DNA from: Corythucha ciliata
Taxonomy: Eukaryota; Arthropoda; Insecta; Hemiptera; Tingidae
Direction: 5' to 3'
NCBI GenBank assembly: GCA_038030265.1
Contig: CM075941.1
Span: 14,880,001 to 14,944,000, forward strand
Length of the DNA stretch: 64,000 bases
Below are positions 35,820 to 46,889 of this stretch, in pieces. Positions within the stretch are counted from its first letter, which is position 1. Each line of letters begins with the position of its first letter. The notes below the pieces were generated by a model that searched no databases, was not told where the DNA came from, and saw only the letters and a program-made list of their open reading frames with translations. The position numbers and the translations under genes are program-made.

Positions 35820-38005
35820 CGGCGCTACTGCACTTCTGCGCCACCATCCAAAATTCCTACGGCATTGTCTCTTCGAATGAATTTCCAAGCTATACCGTCG
35901 CCGCCAACACGCTCGGCCGTGTCGTGAAGTTTCCTGAAGGAATGTCAACTAAAGTGTATAGGTTGTGAGGGGTGGAGAGGGGGCGCTAATGCAACAAACG
36001 CGACTCGAGATGGTGGTGTTATTGATAAATTCGCACGCGAAAATGCAGTCACGACAATGCCTTTATAATTGACAAACCCCTTCCCCCCCATCACACGCCT
36101 CCCCCATCCCATCATCAAGAGACAATCTCTTTGAAGTGTATAGCGGCCATGGAAATGTGAAAAAACGCAGCCCTTCAATAGGCCACGATTTCTCCACTGC
36201 ACCCCCCCCTGCCCTCCCCGTTCCACAACGCCATAATAACGCATGCATACATCTGTATGCGTGTGTTGCTATAAAATTTTATCGTAATAAAGGCTGCGGT
36301 ATTTTATCGATGGATTAACGCTATTATAGTAGGTCTAAAGAATCTAGCGGTTCCGAGACTCCGAGCCGAGCACTATTATACAATGTGATTGTGAATATTC
36401 TCGCGCTTTTAATTTAATAAATTCTAGTCACCTCGTACTACTAACTGTTATAGCGGGGAATTTAGCCCGAAAACTAACTATCCGGCCTGATTTCCAAAAC
36501 AAAAGAACCGGATAATTCGATTTTACTAGATTCGAACATAAAAATGCTTCCGATGCTCTCATCAGCCAAAGTATAAATACGTTCTACTGAATACTAGGCG
36601 CTATATAAATGTATATGCCATGCATATATGTAATATCGTTTGTATTAGAAACTGGTCACGTTCCTCATTTCCAGTCCATTTAAAACAACCCAACAGTCAT
36701 TTCTACCCAATTGATGATGCTATGGGGGAGATGACGAAGGGAATTAATTAATACCTTTCCAAGGAGATGATTTAAACAAAAAAAAGAGTAGAAACCTCTC
36801 ACCGACTGAACCCCCACCACCAACCCCCTTCCACTCATTTAAATAACGTTCACGAGTTACCACTACCCTATACCGGTAATAGCTTTTTAAAGTAAAAAAA
36901 AAAGGTGGTACGCCGTGGAAGGGAGGCAATTAAGAGTAAAATTGTTGTCAATAGGCGAGCTACCTGGTTCCATTGTCGCTCCTTTTTCTTGGGGCATTAA
37001 AGTTCCTCTCGCTTTAAAGGTTCCGTGGGGAGGGGGGAAGGTTTGAAGGGGTCTGAAAAGAAAAGATTTTGAAAGGAGGAGTGAAAAAAAAAAAGCAGAC
37101 AGGCGGGACCTTTTTTCGGGAGTGACAGTGACGCATTTCTTTGAATGCCAGCTATTTCGTTGTGGAGCGGTCGGGGGGGCTAGAAGGGACAAAGGGCTCG
37201 TTATTTATTTTTTTTAATTACCATTTTTCTCACTTTGAGGACCACACCGTTTTGTTGTTTGGTTTCTTTTTTGGTGGAGAAAGAGAAAAAAGTGCGAAGA
37301 ATGTCACCCGGACATTCCCTTTCCTAAATTAAACTTTTTTCGGTTCGATTTTTAAGCGGGTGCACCCCCCTCCACTAAAAAACGGACTAATTACTGCCCA
37401 GTCGGTCCCACGACATCATCACCCCGTTTTTTTTTTTTGCGGGGAGTTTTTGCGCTGTTTAAAAAAGAATTTTAACGGTGCGCCATGATGCACGGTTTCT
37501 TGAGGAATCGAAGACCCCCCCCCCCTGCCCAACGGGTCGCGTACACTCGATGAACGCTTTCAACCATTTCCTTCCATTCCATCGAGGATCTCCCTTCTTC
37601 TTTTCAAATGATAGTGGTATGGGGGGAGGGGGAACTTAACAGGAAGGATGAAGGATGGTGACCTCGGAAGACTAGGAACCGCTTGTAAAGGAGCGGCCCC
37701 TAGCGGCGTTGGTATCCATTGATGAACCTGAAGAGTAGGGGGAAAAAAAAGGCCACAAGGACAGGATCCCATCGAGAGTCCTGGGGGAGCTCCAGTTCTT
37801 GTTGAAACCTCGAAGTGAGGAAGTCGCGCGTATCGGTTGAAATAGTTTTTTTTTTGTAAACTTTTTTTGACTTAAGTGGCTGTTTAATGAGTGAGTTGAG
37901 TGGCGGAGTTGTGCGGGCGGGATGACGATCTAGAGGGGATCCATTCCGGTTTTTTGGCGGATAACCGAGTTGAAAAAGCTAAAAAAAAAAAAAAAATACA
38001 AAAAA
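35820..38005 (+). other. Repeat-poor 5' flank of the Toll gene
   Basis: None of the tandem families of the window enters this 2.2-kb stretch. It holds an 11-base C run at 37515-37525, several purine-rich tracts, a polypyrimidine stretch ending TTAAG near 37876 that could be a splice acceptor for a 5' UTR intron, and an A-rich leader directly before the ATG. No other open frame is convincing. Promoter and enhancer content is likely but unproven. Confidence 0.45.
36572..36609 (+). promoter_or_regulatory. Candidate TATA motifs upstream of the Toll gene
   Basis: TATAAATA at 36572 and TATATAAA at 36602 lie about 1.4 kb before the start codon in repeat-poor sequence. Either could serve a distal first exon, and Toll-class genes commonly have introns in the 5' UTR. 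AT-rich DNA produces such motifs by chance and no initiator was confirmed, so this is weak. Confidence 0.2.
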
Positions 38006-41000
38006 ATGCGGTCCATATCGTTCGTGTTTCCACTTCTATTGGGGGCGGTTTTGAGCGTACTGACAGCCGCCTCTCTGAGTCGGGCGCTTCGCTATCAAGC
38101 GCCCGACGAGTGCAAGTGGATGGCTGTGACGAGTCAGGGCGAGGAGGAGGTGTCCAGCGCTACTGAGCCCGACCAGGAAGTGGCTCTGATCTGCCAGTTG
38201 AAGACGATCAATTCGGAGATGGAAAAAACGAATTTCAGCGTCATTCAAGCCCAGTACACGGTTCGGCTGAGGATTGTGTGCGCGAGCACGTTGTACTATC
38301 ACAGTACGCTAACGCCGGGGAGTCTGCAGACGTTGACGGATTTGCGTGACCTGTCGATTGAGTATTGTAAAGTGGCCAATTTGACGTCGGGTGCGTTCCG
38401 TGGTTTAAGGCAGTTGAGAAATTTGACGTTAAGGACTCATAACACCGACTGGTCCCCTGTGGTGCTCGATATCACCGACGGTGTTTTCACAGAGGACATG
38501 AACCTTCTCGAGCGGCTTGATTTGAGCATAAATAACATCTGGAGGCTCCCCGATGGTGTTTTCTGCCCTCTTCACAGTTTACAGTTCCTTAATCTCACTA
38601 GAAACAGACTGAGAGACATTGCTAGTTTACGCTACGGTACCGGTAGTGTGCTAAGGTGTGGAGTCAACCTTAGAGTACTGGATTTATCCAACAATAGTAT
38701 CGACTCCCTGCCAGCGGGCGGCCTCTCGAAACTGTCACGCCTTCAAGAGCTCTACTTAAGGAACAACGTCATCTCTTTTATGGCGGATCACGCCCTCGAC
38801 GGCCTCACCTCTATCACAATGTTGAATTTGGCCAACAACAAACTAGTCAATTTACCGCCCGAAATATTTTCGGACACTCGCGAATTAAAAGAGCTTCACC
38901 TAGAGAATAATTCGATCAACGTGCTCGCGCCCGGTCTTTTTAACGGTTTGAGTAATTTGCTCGTTTTAAATTTATCCGATAATGAACTGTCGGATGAATG
39001 GATCAACGGGGCAACATTCGCCGGTTTGCTCCGTCTCGTCATACTCAGCATCTCAGGGAATAACATCGCCCGGCTCGAGTCGTCGGTGTTTCGCGATTTG
39101 TACAGCCTTCAAATACTTCGCTTGGACGAGAACGCGATTGAAACAATCGCCGACAACACTTTTGTCTCGTTGAACAACCTGCACACGCTGTCCCTTTCCA
39201 ATAATAAACTGACTCGAATCGACAGCAATACATTGAGCGGCCTGTACGGTTTAAGCGTGTTGTCGCTTGATAACAACGTCATTCAGTACGTTGACCCTGA
39301 GTCTCTGCGAAACTCGACCAATTTACAAGATCTTCATTTGAATAGTAACAAACTGTACGACGTGCCAGCAGTGCTCGCTGACGTCACCCACCTGAGAACG
39401 TTAGACTTGGGCGACAACCTTATCACAGAAATCAACAACAATTCGTTCGTCAACATGAAAGAGCTCGTCGGATTGAGGTTGACTGAAAACAACCTGACGA
39501 ATATTACGCGGGGCGCCCTCGACAAAATGGTCTCCCTGAGAATCCTCAACCTGTCGAGTAACAAGCTTCAAAGGGTCGAGCCGGGCACGTTCGATCACAA
39601 TAAAAATTTGATGGCGATTCGTCTCGACGGGAATTATTTGACTGAAATTAACGGCCTCTTTGGGAAAATGCCAAATTTGGTTTGGTTGAACATATCGGAG
39701 AACCTTCTCCAGTGGTTTGACTACGCACAAATTCCTACGGGGCTACAGTGGCTCGACATACATAGCAATCAAATTTCTGAGTTGGGAAATTATTTTGAGA
39801 TTGAGAGTCAACTGCATTTGACGACGTTTGACGCGAGTTTTAACAAGTTGAGTGAAATTACCGGGAGTGCCATACCTGACAGTGTCGAAATTTTAAATTT
39901 ATCGAATAATAAAATTTCGAAAGTTCAGTCGTACACGTTTTTCAAAAAACCGAATTTAACGAGAGTCGACCTCGTCGGTAATCAAATTAATATTTTGACT
40001 CAAAACTCGCTCCGTATTTCAACCATTCCACCAGGAAAGCCTCTCCCGGAGTTCTACATCGGAGGCAATCCATTTCAATGCGACTGCACCATGCAGTGGC
40101 TCCAGCAATACCCCGGCGAGCAACAGGAGAGGAATAAACCGCGGCTCATGGATCTCGACTCGATTCTCTGCAAGCTGTTGTACAATCGCATCAGTACGTA
40201 CGTCCTACTGAAACAAGCGACGCCCGATCAGTTCCTGTGCCAATACGAAGCCAACTGTTTCCCATTTTGTCACTGCTGTGATTTTGACGCTTGCGACTGT
40301 GAAATGACCTGTCCGACGAATTGCACTTGTTATCGCGACGTCTCTTGGACGGCCAATGTCGTCGACTGTTCCAACGCTGGCTACACCGGCAGTCTGCCCG
40401 ATCGAATTCCAATGGATTCGACTCAATTATATTTGGACGGCAATGACATTCAAGCGGTGAACAGTCACAGTTTTATCGGTCGGAAAAAACTGCAAGTTCT
40501 CTTTTTAAACTATTCGAACATCGAACTCATTCATAATAGAACTTTTAACGGTTTAAAAGACTTAGAACTGCTCCGGTTGGACAACAATAGAATCGAACAG
40601 CTTCACGGCTACGAGTTTGAAGGACTCGAAAGGTTGCGTGAGCTTTATCTTCACTACAACAGGATAATTGCTATTCATAACGCTACTTTTGTCGGTCTTA
40701 TGGAACTCCGAGTTCTTCGACTTGATCACAACCGGCTTGTTAAGTACTCGGCTTGGCAACTGTCGTCTCAGCTGACGCACATTTCTCTCGGGGTGAATCC
40801 TTGGTCGTGCGAGTGTGAGTTTACTGATCAATTTAAGGAGTATTTACACTATACGGGGAAGGCTATACTCGATTTAAACTCGATTAAGTGTTATAACGGT
40901 AGTGAGAATGACCCTGGTTTGTCGATTTTTTATGAAAACATTACTTGTACTCAGGAGAGTATTAGCAACATGATTGAACAGCCTGTTAACGGGAATTTAA

Positions 41001-41749
41001 CTTCTACTAAAATCATCCAAAGACAGGAACTTAATGACTACATCCCGTTGTTGATTGCGACCCTAGCGATTTTTTTCACGGTTGTCATCCTTTCCTGCCT
41101 TTTATTCATGTACCGACAAGAAATGCGAGTTTGGCTTCACTCCAAGTTTGGCGTTCGTATTTTCTACCGAACGAGTGACATTGAACTTGACGACCGTGAC
41201 AAACTATTCGACGCTTTCGTCAGCTACAGCGCTAAAGACGAAGCGTTCGTCGCCGAGGAGCTCGCCCCCATGCTTGAAAACGGCGACCCTTCCTATAAGC
41301 TGTGCCTTCACTACCGTGAATTCCCCGTGGGAGGCTTTCTAGCCGACACGATCGTTGAAGCTGTCGAGTCGTCCCGTCGCACCATCATGGTCCTCTCGGA
41401 AAATTTCATCAAATCCGAATGGTGTCGCTTTGAATTCAAATCAGCGCACCACCAGGTGCTTCGCGACCGGCGAAAACGCCTCATAGTCATCGTCCTGGGT
41501 GAGGTCCCTCAAAAAGACCTCGACCCCGACATACGACTCTACCTAAAAACCAACACCTACCTACAGTGGGGCGACAAGTTTTTCTGGGAAAAACTCAAAT
41601 TCGCCCTTCCCGACGTACCGAACAACAAGCGGCCCAAAACAGCAGGGGGACGTCTTCACCATCACCACCCCGTCCCTCGACTGCCCCCCGTCCATCATCA
41701 CGTTCATCGAAATCACAATGGCCCCAGGTCAGTAGCAATCCACATCTGA
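38006..41749 (+). CDS. Toll-6-like: Toll-family receptor, long Toll-6/7/8/18w class, single exon
   Basis: A 1247-residue type I membrane receptor in one uninterrupted frame. Residues 1-23 are a hydrophobic signal peptide (MRSISFVFPLLLGAVLSVL onward). About 23 leucine-rich repeats run over residues 113-683, closed by a cysteine cap (NPFQCDC, from 688). A cysteine-rich linker and LRR N-cap (about 750-800, with CEMTCPTNCTC from 765) lead to five more LRRs (803-930) and a second cap (NPWSCEC, 931). The membrane helix is about 1012-1036. The TIR domain (1066-1203) has box 1 KLFDAFVSYSAKDE, a BB loop REFPVGG (P1107) and the FW box near its end. A short His/Pro-rich tail ends AIHI. In insects such receptors act in epithelial intercalation, neurotrophic signalling and immunity, usually with Spatzle-type ligands; that role is inferred here. 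The start is the ATG at 38006, because it begins the signal peptide; the in-frame TTG 36 bases upstream only adds a lysine run. Which subtype it is remains open; Toll-6 or Toll-8 fits best. Confidence 0.95.
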   Translation: MRSISFVFPLLLGAVLSVLTAASLSRALRYQAPDECKWMAVTSQGEEEVSSATEPDQEVALICQLKTINSEMEKTNFSVIQAQYTVRLRIVCASTLYYHSTLTPGSLQTLTDLRDLSIEYCKVANLTSGAFRGLRQLRNLTLRTHNTDWSPVVLDITDGVFTEDMNLLERLDLSINNIWRLPDGVFCPLHSLQFLNLTRNRLRDIASLRYGTGSVLRCGVNLRVLDLSNNSIDSLPAGGLSKLSRLQELYLRNNVISFMADHALDGLTSITMLNLANNKLVNLPPEIFSDTRELKELHLENNSINVLAPGLFNGLSNLLVLNLSDNELSDEWINGATFAGLLRLVILSISGNNIARLESSVFRDLYSLQILRLDENAIETIADNTFVSLNNLHTLSLSNNKLTRIDSNTLSGLYGLSVLSLDNNVIQYVDPESLRNSTNLQDLHLNSNKLYDVPAVLADVTHLRTLDLGDNLITEINNNSFVNMKELVGLRLTENNLTNITRGALDKMVSLRILNLSSNKLQRVEPGTFDHNKNLMAIRLDGNYLTEINGLFGKMPNLVWLNISENLLQWFDYAQIPTGLQWLDIHSNQISELGNYFEIESQLHLTTFDASFNKLSEITGSAIPDSVEILNLSNNKISKVQSYTFFKKPNLTRVDLVGNQINILTQNSLRISTIPPGKPLPEFYIGGNPFQCDCTMQWLQQYPGEQQERNKPRLMDLDSILCKLLYNRISTYVLLKQATPDQFLCQYEANCFPFCHCCDFDACDCEMTCPTNCTCYRDVSWTANVVDCSNAGYTGSLPDRIPMDSTQLYLDGNDIQAVNSHSFIGRKKLQVLFLNYSNIELIHNRTFNGLKDLELLRLDNNRIEQLHGYEFEGLERLRELYLHYNRIIAIHNATFVGLMELRVLRLDHNRLVKYSAWQLSSQLTHISLGVNPWSCECEFTDQFKEYLHYTGKAILDLNSIKCYNGSENDPGLSIFYENITCTQESISNMIEQPVNGNLTSTKIIQRQELNDYIPLLIATLAIFFTVVILSCLLFMYRQEMRVWLHSKFGVRIFYRTSDIELDDRDKLFDAFVSYSAKDEAFVAEELAPMLENGDPSYKLCLHYREFPVGGFLADTIVEAVESSRRTIMVLSENFIKSEWCRFEFKSAHHQVLRDRRKRLIVIVLGEVPQKDLDPDIRLYLKTNTYLQWGDKFFWEKLKFALPDVPNNKRPKTAGGRLHHHHPVPRLPPVHHHVHRNHNGPRSVAIHI

Positions 41750-42140
41750 TGAACGTTCGTGGTGGTGTTTCCTACTCCGCGGTTGTTGCCATTCGCGTTT
41801 TTTTTTTATCGTCTGTGATATTTTTCGTGTAAAAAGTGTAATTTTTCGTTTAACGTCGCGATGTTTACGTGAAAAAAGTCATTTTTAAGTAGAGCGATTT
41901 TATTTATTTCCCCCTTCCCCCTCGTTAAATTGTACATTGTGTATAGACCCCTCCCTTCACCATCTACTAGAGCTGTATATTTATTTTCCTGTTTATATAT
42001 ACGTAAACGACTGAAAACTAGACTATGTGATACGTAAATTAAGTCTGTTCCAAGCATTTTTTACGTGTAAATTTTAAATTCTTTTCGCGAAAGAATGTTT
42101 ACAAAAACTAGATAATAAATTTCCTTTATTTTAATTTTTT
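41750..42140 (+). other. Probable 3' UTR of the Toll gene
   Basis: AT-rich, repeat-free sequence between the TGA stop and the AATAAA/T-rich signal. It carries several T and TTTA runs but no open frame worth reporting. Length and content are inferred from the signal only. Confidence 0.6.
42114..42119 (+). promoter_or_regulatory. Polyadenylation signal of the Toll gene
   Basis: A canonical AATAAA lies 365 bases after the Toll stop codon and is followed at once by a T-rich stretch, as expected of a downstream cleavage element. The implied 3' UTR runs from 41750 to about 42140 and is AT-rich with no repeat family in it. Cleavage position was not measured. Confidence 0.7.
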
Positions 42141-43360
42141 TTTTCTTCACTTTTTATCCACCCCCTCCGCTTTCAATCCTAGGGCCGACCGTATCATTCT
42201 TTCGAGAGATAATCTCAACAGTGAAAGACCTTTTTTATTTCACTGCGCAGTCTCGATAGCACACACACAACTAATAGGCATTATAAAATACCGATGTAGT
42301 TAGGAAACGGGCTGAGTTCTCCCCCCTCCCACCCGCGCAGCCCATAACCATTCTTCCCTGCCGGGACCCTGTTATTTGAACCTGTCCAAATCACTTCGGG
42401 GCTGACCACTTCAATTAAAACTTCAACCGGTCTAAAAAGATGATAACGACAGTGGTTGGGAACCCCTTCGAATGTTATATGTGTGATGGTGGGGGGGGGG
42501 ATGAGGGTCTACAGAAAAAAAAAAAAAAATCTCTCGCGTTTGAAAACTGTTGTAATTATGCTTTCGAGGGAGAGCGAGACAGAATGAGTGAGCGGTGCTG
42601 TGTACAAGCGATTGGTAATTGGTCTGAGGCGGGTTTTCTCTCATAAAAACAACGTCCGCTGTAAAGAGAAGGATGAAAAGGAAGGATTTTGCACTCGTCC
42701 TCTTACACCCCCCCCCCCTCACCAACCACCTGTACATCGCCTCTAACCATCCCGAACAAGGAGCGTCTGCGGAATTAATAAATATGGTAGTTGCGGCTTC
42801 TTTTGCTCTCCTCCCCTATACGCGACCAATAATATATTATAGCAATTGCTGTTCTTCATCCTATTCCTAGAGAGAGGACTCGGGGTAAGTCAGCTTTTTT
42901 CCCCGGCTGGGCAAAGTATTCTCTGTATTCATTGGGATGTGAAATTAGGTGGAGTCCTCAACCCCCTACCAAGGCCACAACTGTTGGGGGGGGGGGGGTA
43001 GGAGTCTTTCCTACCTTCCCTTTCAAAAAGCTTTTTATACCTGGGGATCGTAACAAAGGAAGATGCCTCAACACACAAAAAAAATCCCTTTCACACTCCC
43101 TTTTTAAGTTCAAATCGTGAAAATTGAGTAAAAGAATTTTTAATTTTTCAGCCCTACACAAGGACACGCCGGCGTGGAGCCCTCCAATTGCCCTTGTGCG
43201 ATTGTGCTTTAATGACATCGGTTTATTTGTTTAGGCGTAAAAATGTATAATTTGGGCAGTTAAAGCAGGTAGGACGCGCTTCGCTTCCCTTTCAAAAATT
43301 GGCAAGTGGTATAGCCGGTGGAGAGCTATCGTAGGAGAGAGGCAACGATTGGGGGTGGGC
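42141..43360 (+). other. Repeat-poor 3' flank of the Toll gene
   Basis: Unique-looking sequence beyond the Toll transcript end. The notable contents are a 10-base G run at 42491, an 11-base C run at 42708-42718, a 13-base G run at 42986-42998 and an A13 tract near 42515. No gene, RNA or repeat family was recognised. The first family A array begins at about 43380. Confidence 0.5.
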
Positions 43361-43379
43361 AGTCCCGGGGGTTCTTAGG

Positions 43380-43745
43380 CGTCAGAAATTAAGCAAGGTT
43401 CACTAACGTGTTGTTCTTGGGGCACATACGCGGCTAAATGTTTGGAAAAAATGGTGATATTCGTGGCTAAAACTAAGAAAAATTGCTCATTCGGGGTGTC
43501 CAGATGCAACTTTTAAACGCTAATTGGGGGTTGAAATTGAAAACAACATTGCTAATTCACAGCTGAAATTGAGAAAAGTCGTAAATTCGCCGATAGAAGA
43601 AAAAAACGCTCTAAATCACGGCTAAAACTGAGAAAAGACGCTTTAACTAACATTGAGCTCAATCAGTAATTCGCGGCTAAATGGGGAAAAACTAATCCGC
43701 GGCTGAAATTAGTAAAAGCTTCGCGGCTGTACATAATATGCCTTC
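43380..43745 (+). repeat. Family A array, forward
   Basis: Forward 29-bp units. At about 43760 the orientation flips to reverse for the next 2.1 kb. Confidence 0.7.
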
Positions 43746-43789
43746 TTAATTTCTAAAATATGTATACAATGAATGTATTTTTTACTTTG

Positions 43790-45880
43790 CGCTAAATCAT
43801 GGCCTTTTTACAATTTTAGCATCGTAACTTGCATCTACGGAAACTGCTAAAATTGGCGTTTTCTTAGTTTTAGCCGTGAATTTGCCTTTTCTCTCAATTT
43901 TAGTCGCAAAAAATGTCTTAATTTCAGCCACAAATTATCGCATTTATACACGATTTTAGCCTCGAATCAGTAAGTTTACTCAATTTTAGCTGCGAATTTT
44001 CTCAAATTAATCCATGAATTAGGTTTTATGACAACTTTAGCAGTGAATGAACGATTTTTCCCAAAGCTGCGAATCAGCGCTTTTCCTCAATTATAGGTGT
44101 GTATCAGTGTCCTAAAAAAATTCACTTAGCCAAGAGAGATAGCGCTTTTCTCAATTTAACCGTGAAATAGCGTCTTTTATTCAAGTTTAGCTGCGAACTA
44201 TCGTCTTATCTCAATGTTAAATGGAAATTGGCGTTTTTTTTTTTTTTTTTTTTCAGTTTTGGCCGCATATTAGCGGATTTTCACAAAATCATATCAGCAA
44301 ACTAGTGATTTTTCCTTAATTTTAGCCGCGTATCATGGCTTTTCTTCAGTTCTTGCCCCGCATTAGGGCTTGTGTCAATTCTAATCATAATTTATTTTTC
44401 AGTTTTAAACGATAATTACCACTTTCATCCAATTATAGCCGAGAATCTGAAGACTTTACCAAATTGTTCCGTGAATCATAGCGGTTGTCTTCATTTCAGC
44501 CGCAAATTAGCGTTTTTACTCGATTTTAGCGGCGTATTCGCGGATTTTCTCATATTGATCCACGAATTAGAGTTTTTGTTTATTTTACATAAATATATAC
44601 GAATGAGCGCTCATTCTCAATTTTAGCTGCGACCGACCGCTTTAACTCAATGTTATCCGAGAATGTACTGATTTTTTTTTTTTCAGTTTCAGCCACGTAT
44701 TAGCGAGTTTTCGCAATTAGATCCGAGAATCAGCGTTTTTTCTTCAATTTTAGCCAAGATTTTTCTCAATTTTTCGTGCCTATTCAATTATTATTTCTCA
44801 ATTTCTTAGCTGTTTTTCAGTTATGACCGTGAACTAGCGTTTTTCTCCATTTTTAGCCACCAAGTCGTGATTATTAACTTTTTCATAACTTATTTCCGCA
44901 CGTCTTCTCAATTTTAGCCGAATGTTATGGGCCGTTACAAATTTGGGGATGACGCTTCCCTCAGATATACTGCAAATTGGTGTATTTTTTGTTAATTTTG
45001 GTGGCAAATGAGCACTTTCCGTCAATATTAGCCACGAATACTTGAGCAAAAAAACAAAAACAAAAAAAAATCGTTCTAACTGCACACATTGCTCGAACCA
45101 CTCAAGAAGTGGCCGCCGCCCCGGGCCGCCGGGTAAACCTTTCACTAAAGAATCCCCATCAAGTCACCGTTCAGTATAAGCCGCGATTTGGCATTTCCTC
45201 CGATTTAATCACAAACAAGCGTTTTTTGTACACTTCAGCGCTTCTTCGTAATTTCAATTTCATCAGTGAAATTGCTATTCGTCTCCATTTTAGCCGCGAG
45301 TTAGCGATTTTTCTCAATTTTCGCCGTAAATTAGCGCATTTTCCCAATTGGCGATGAAATTGCCTAAACCGCAGCTAACCATTTCTTCAATTTTCTGTGA
45401 ATTAGCAAATTTTCTCAAATTAACCCCCAAATAGCAATTTTTCTTGATTTTAGCCGCTAATCATAGATTTTTCTACATATCAGTTATCAGCCTTGAATTT
45501 AAATTTTCCCCAATTTTCGCAGTGAATTACCTACTAACGCTTTTTATCAATTTGGCCGCGGAATGTATCGATGTCTTTCACTTTTTGGCACGTTTTCTTC
45601 CTTTTAGTCGCTAATGAGCGATTTTTCATGATAATTGTAGCTGCTAATTAATTATTTTTTTCGCTTTTAGCTGCTAATTAGCGATTTTTTCGCTTTTAGC
45701 TGCTAATTAGCGATTTTTTCGCTTTTAGCTGCGAATTAGCGATTTTCTCAGTTTGAGCCACAAACTTCAGAAGCCGACCAACTTCTAGCCTCTAATTAGC
45801 GCTTTTCCTGCTCTTTAGTCGTGGAATCTTCAAGAAAACCTTAGCCACTTGAGTATTTTTCTTAATTTGAGAAAACACGC
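43790..45880 (-). repeat. Family A array, reverse, with exact 29-bp tandem
   Basis: The longest family A array of the window. At about 45660-45745 three successive 29-bp units, written CGCTTTTAGCTGCTAATTAG plus GCGATTTTTT joints, are nearly identical, whereas most units are much more diverged. A G/C-rich patch at 45110-45135 interrupts it. Confidence 0.8.
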
Positions 45881-45889
45881 CGATCCCCA

Positions 45890-46560
45890 GTTTTTTTAGT
45901 TCCTTAAATGGATGTGAATGAGAAGGAGCACTCATGTTCTTGGGGAAAGTTCAAGGCAAAAAGTTTGGAAAAGGCGCTGATATTTGATCCTAAAATTGTG
46001 AAAAAGCGTTCGTTCGCGGTATCTCGGAATTGATAAAAAAAATCGCTGATTCGCGGTGTACAGATTATGGCTAAAAAAAAGAAGAAAATAACGCTAATTT
46101 GTTGTTTTTTGGTAAAATTGATACGTGTCCCAGTTTTTGCAATAGCAGTAAGGCAAGTAAGGGCAAAAAAGGCAAGAAAAACCCGCTGGTTAAAGTCTAA
46201 AAAAGTAAGAACTAAATATTTGGGGGAAAAAACAAGCAAACAAAACATTAAATTCAGAGCTAAAATTTAGAAAAATAGCAAATTCGCAACTGTAACTGCA
46301 GAAAATCGCATATTCGCGGATACAAAAAGAGAAAGTCCGATAATTCGCAGATCAATTTGCGACAAACGCTAATTCACGACTTAAATTTAGAAGAATGGCT
46401 AATTAGCAGCTAAAATTGACACAAAGGCAAATCCGCGTCAAAAATTATTGAGAAAATCGCTAGTTTAATAACTGCTAAAATTGAGCAAAATCGCTAATTC
46501 GGTGATGATATTGACAAATAGCGCTAGTTCCAGTTCGATAGTTTTCCAACAAATTTTAAA
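45890..46560 (+). repeat. Family A array, forward
   Basis: Orientation returns to forward at about 45885. Units are moderately diverged. Together with the forward array before 43745 it flanks the reverse block symmetrically. Confidence 0.65.
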
Positions 46561-46584
46561 TTTATTTTCCAATAAATTAAAAGG

Positions 46585-46854
46585 ACCATGAAATTGAGGT
46601 TTGAAAGACCGAAACCCGCGAAATTGTTGTTTTTAAGAGATTCAAAATCTTTGTTTGAATTTGAACGAGCTGAATCCAAAAAATTGGTTTTGAAAAAGCG
46701 AAATTTGGGTTCAAAATAGCCTCAATTGCGGTATTTGGTTTTTGAAAGAGCAAGCCGCGCATGATTTGTTTCGGATCAAATATTGAGCCAAACCCACGCC
46801 AACGCAGTGCATGCGTTCCTCGTTGTGCCCGGGTTTTCGTCCAAATGTTCTCTG

Positions 46855-46889
<35 letters not shown>

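Noticed and set aside
37970..38005. Upstream TTG start for the Toll protein
   Set aside because: It would add a lysine-rich stretch before the signal peptide. The ATG at 38006 starts directly at a normal signal peptide.
39334..40426. Antisense open frames across the Toll coding region
   Set aside because: They are shadows of the LRR codons on the opposite strand, with no features of their own.
43790..45880. CRISPR array
   Set aside because: Regular spacing drew attention, but the whole unit is diverged repeat with no conserved repeat plus unique spacer pattern, no cas gene, and the genome is animal.
46856..46888. Poly(A) tail of a processed pseudogene on the - strand
   Set aside because: The sequence that would lie upstream on that strand is family D array and unrelated DNA, with no coding remnant.
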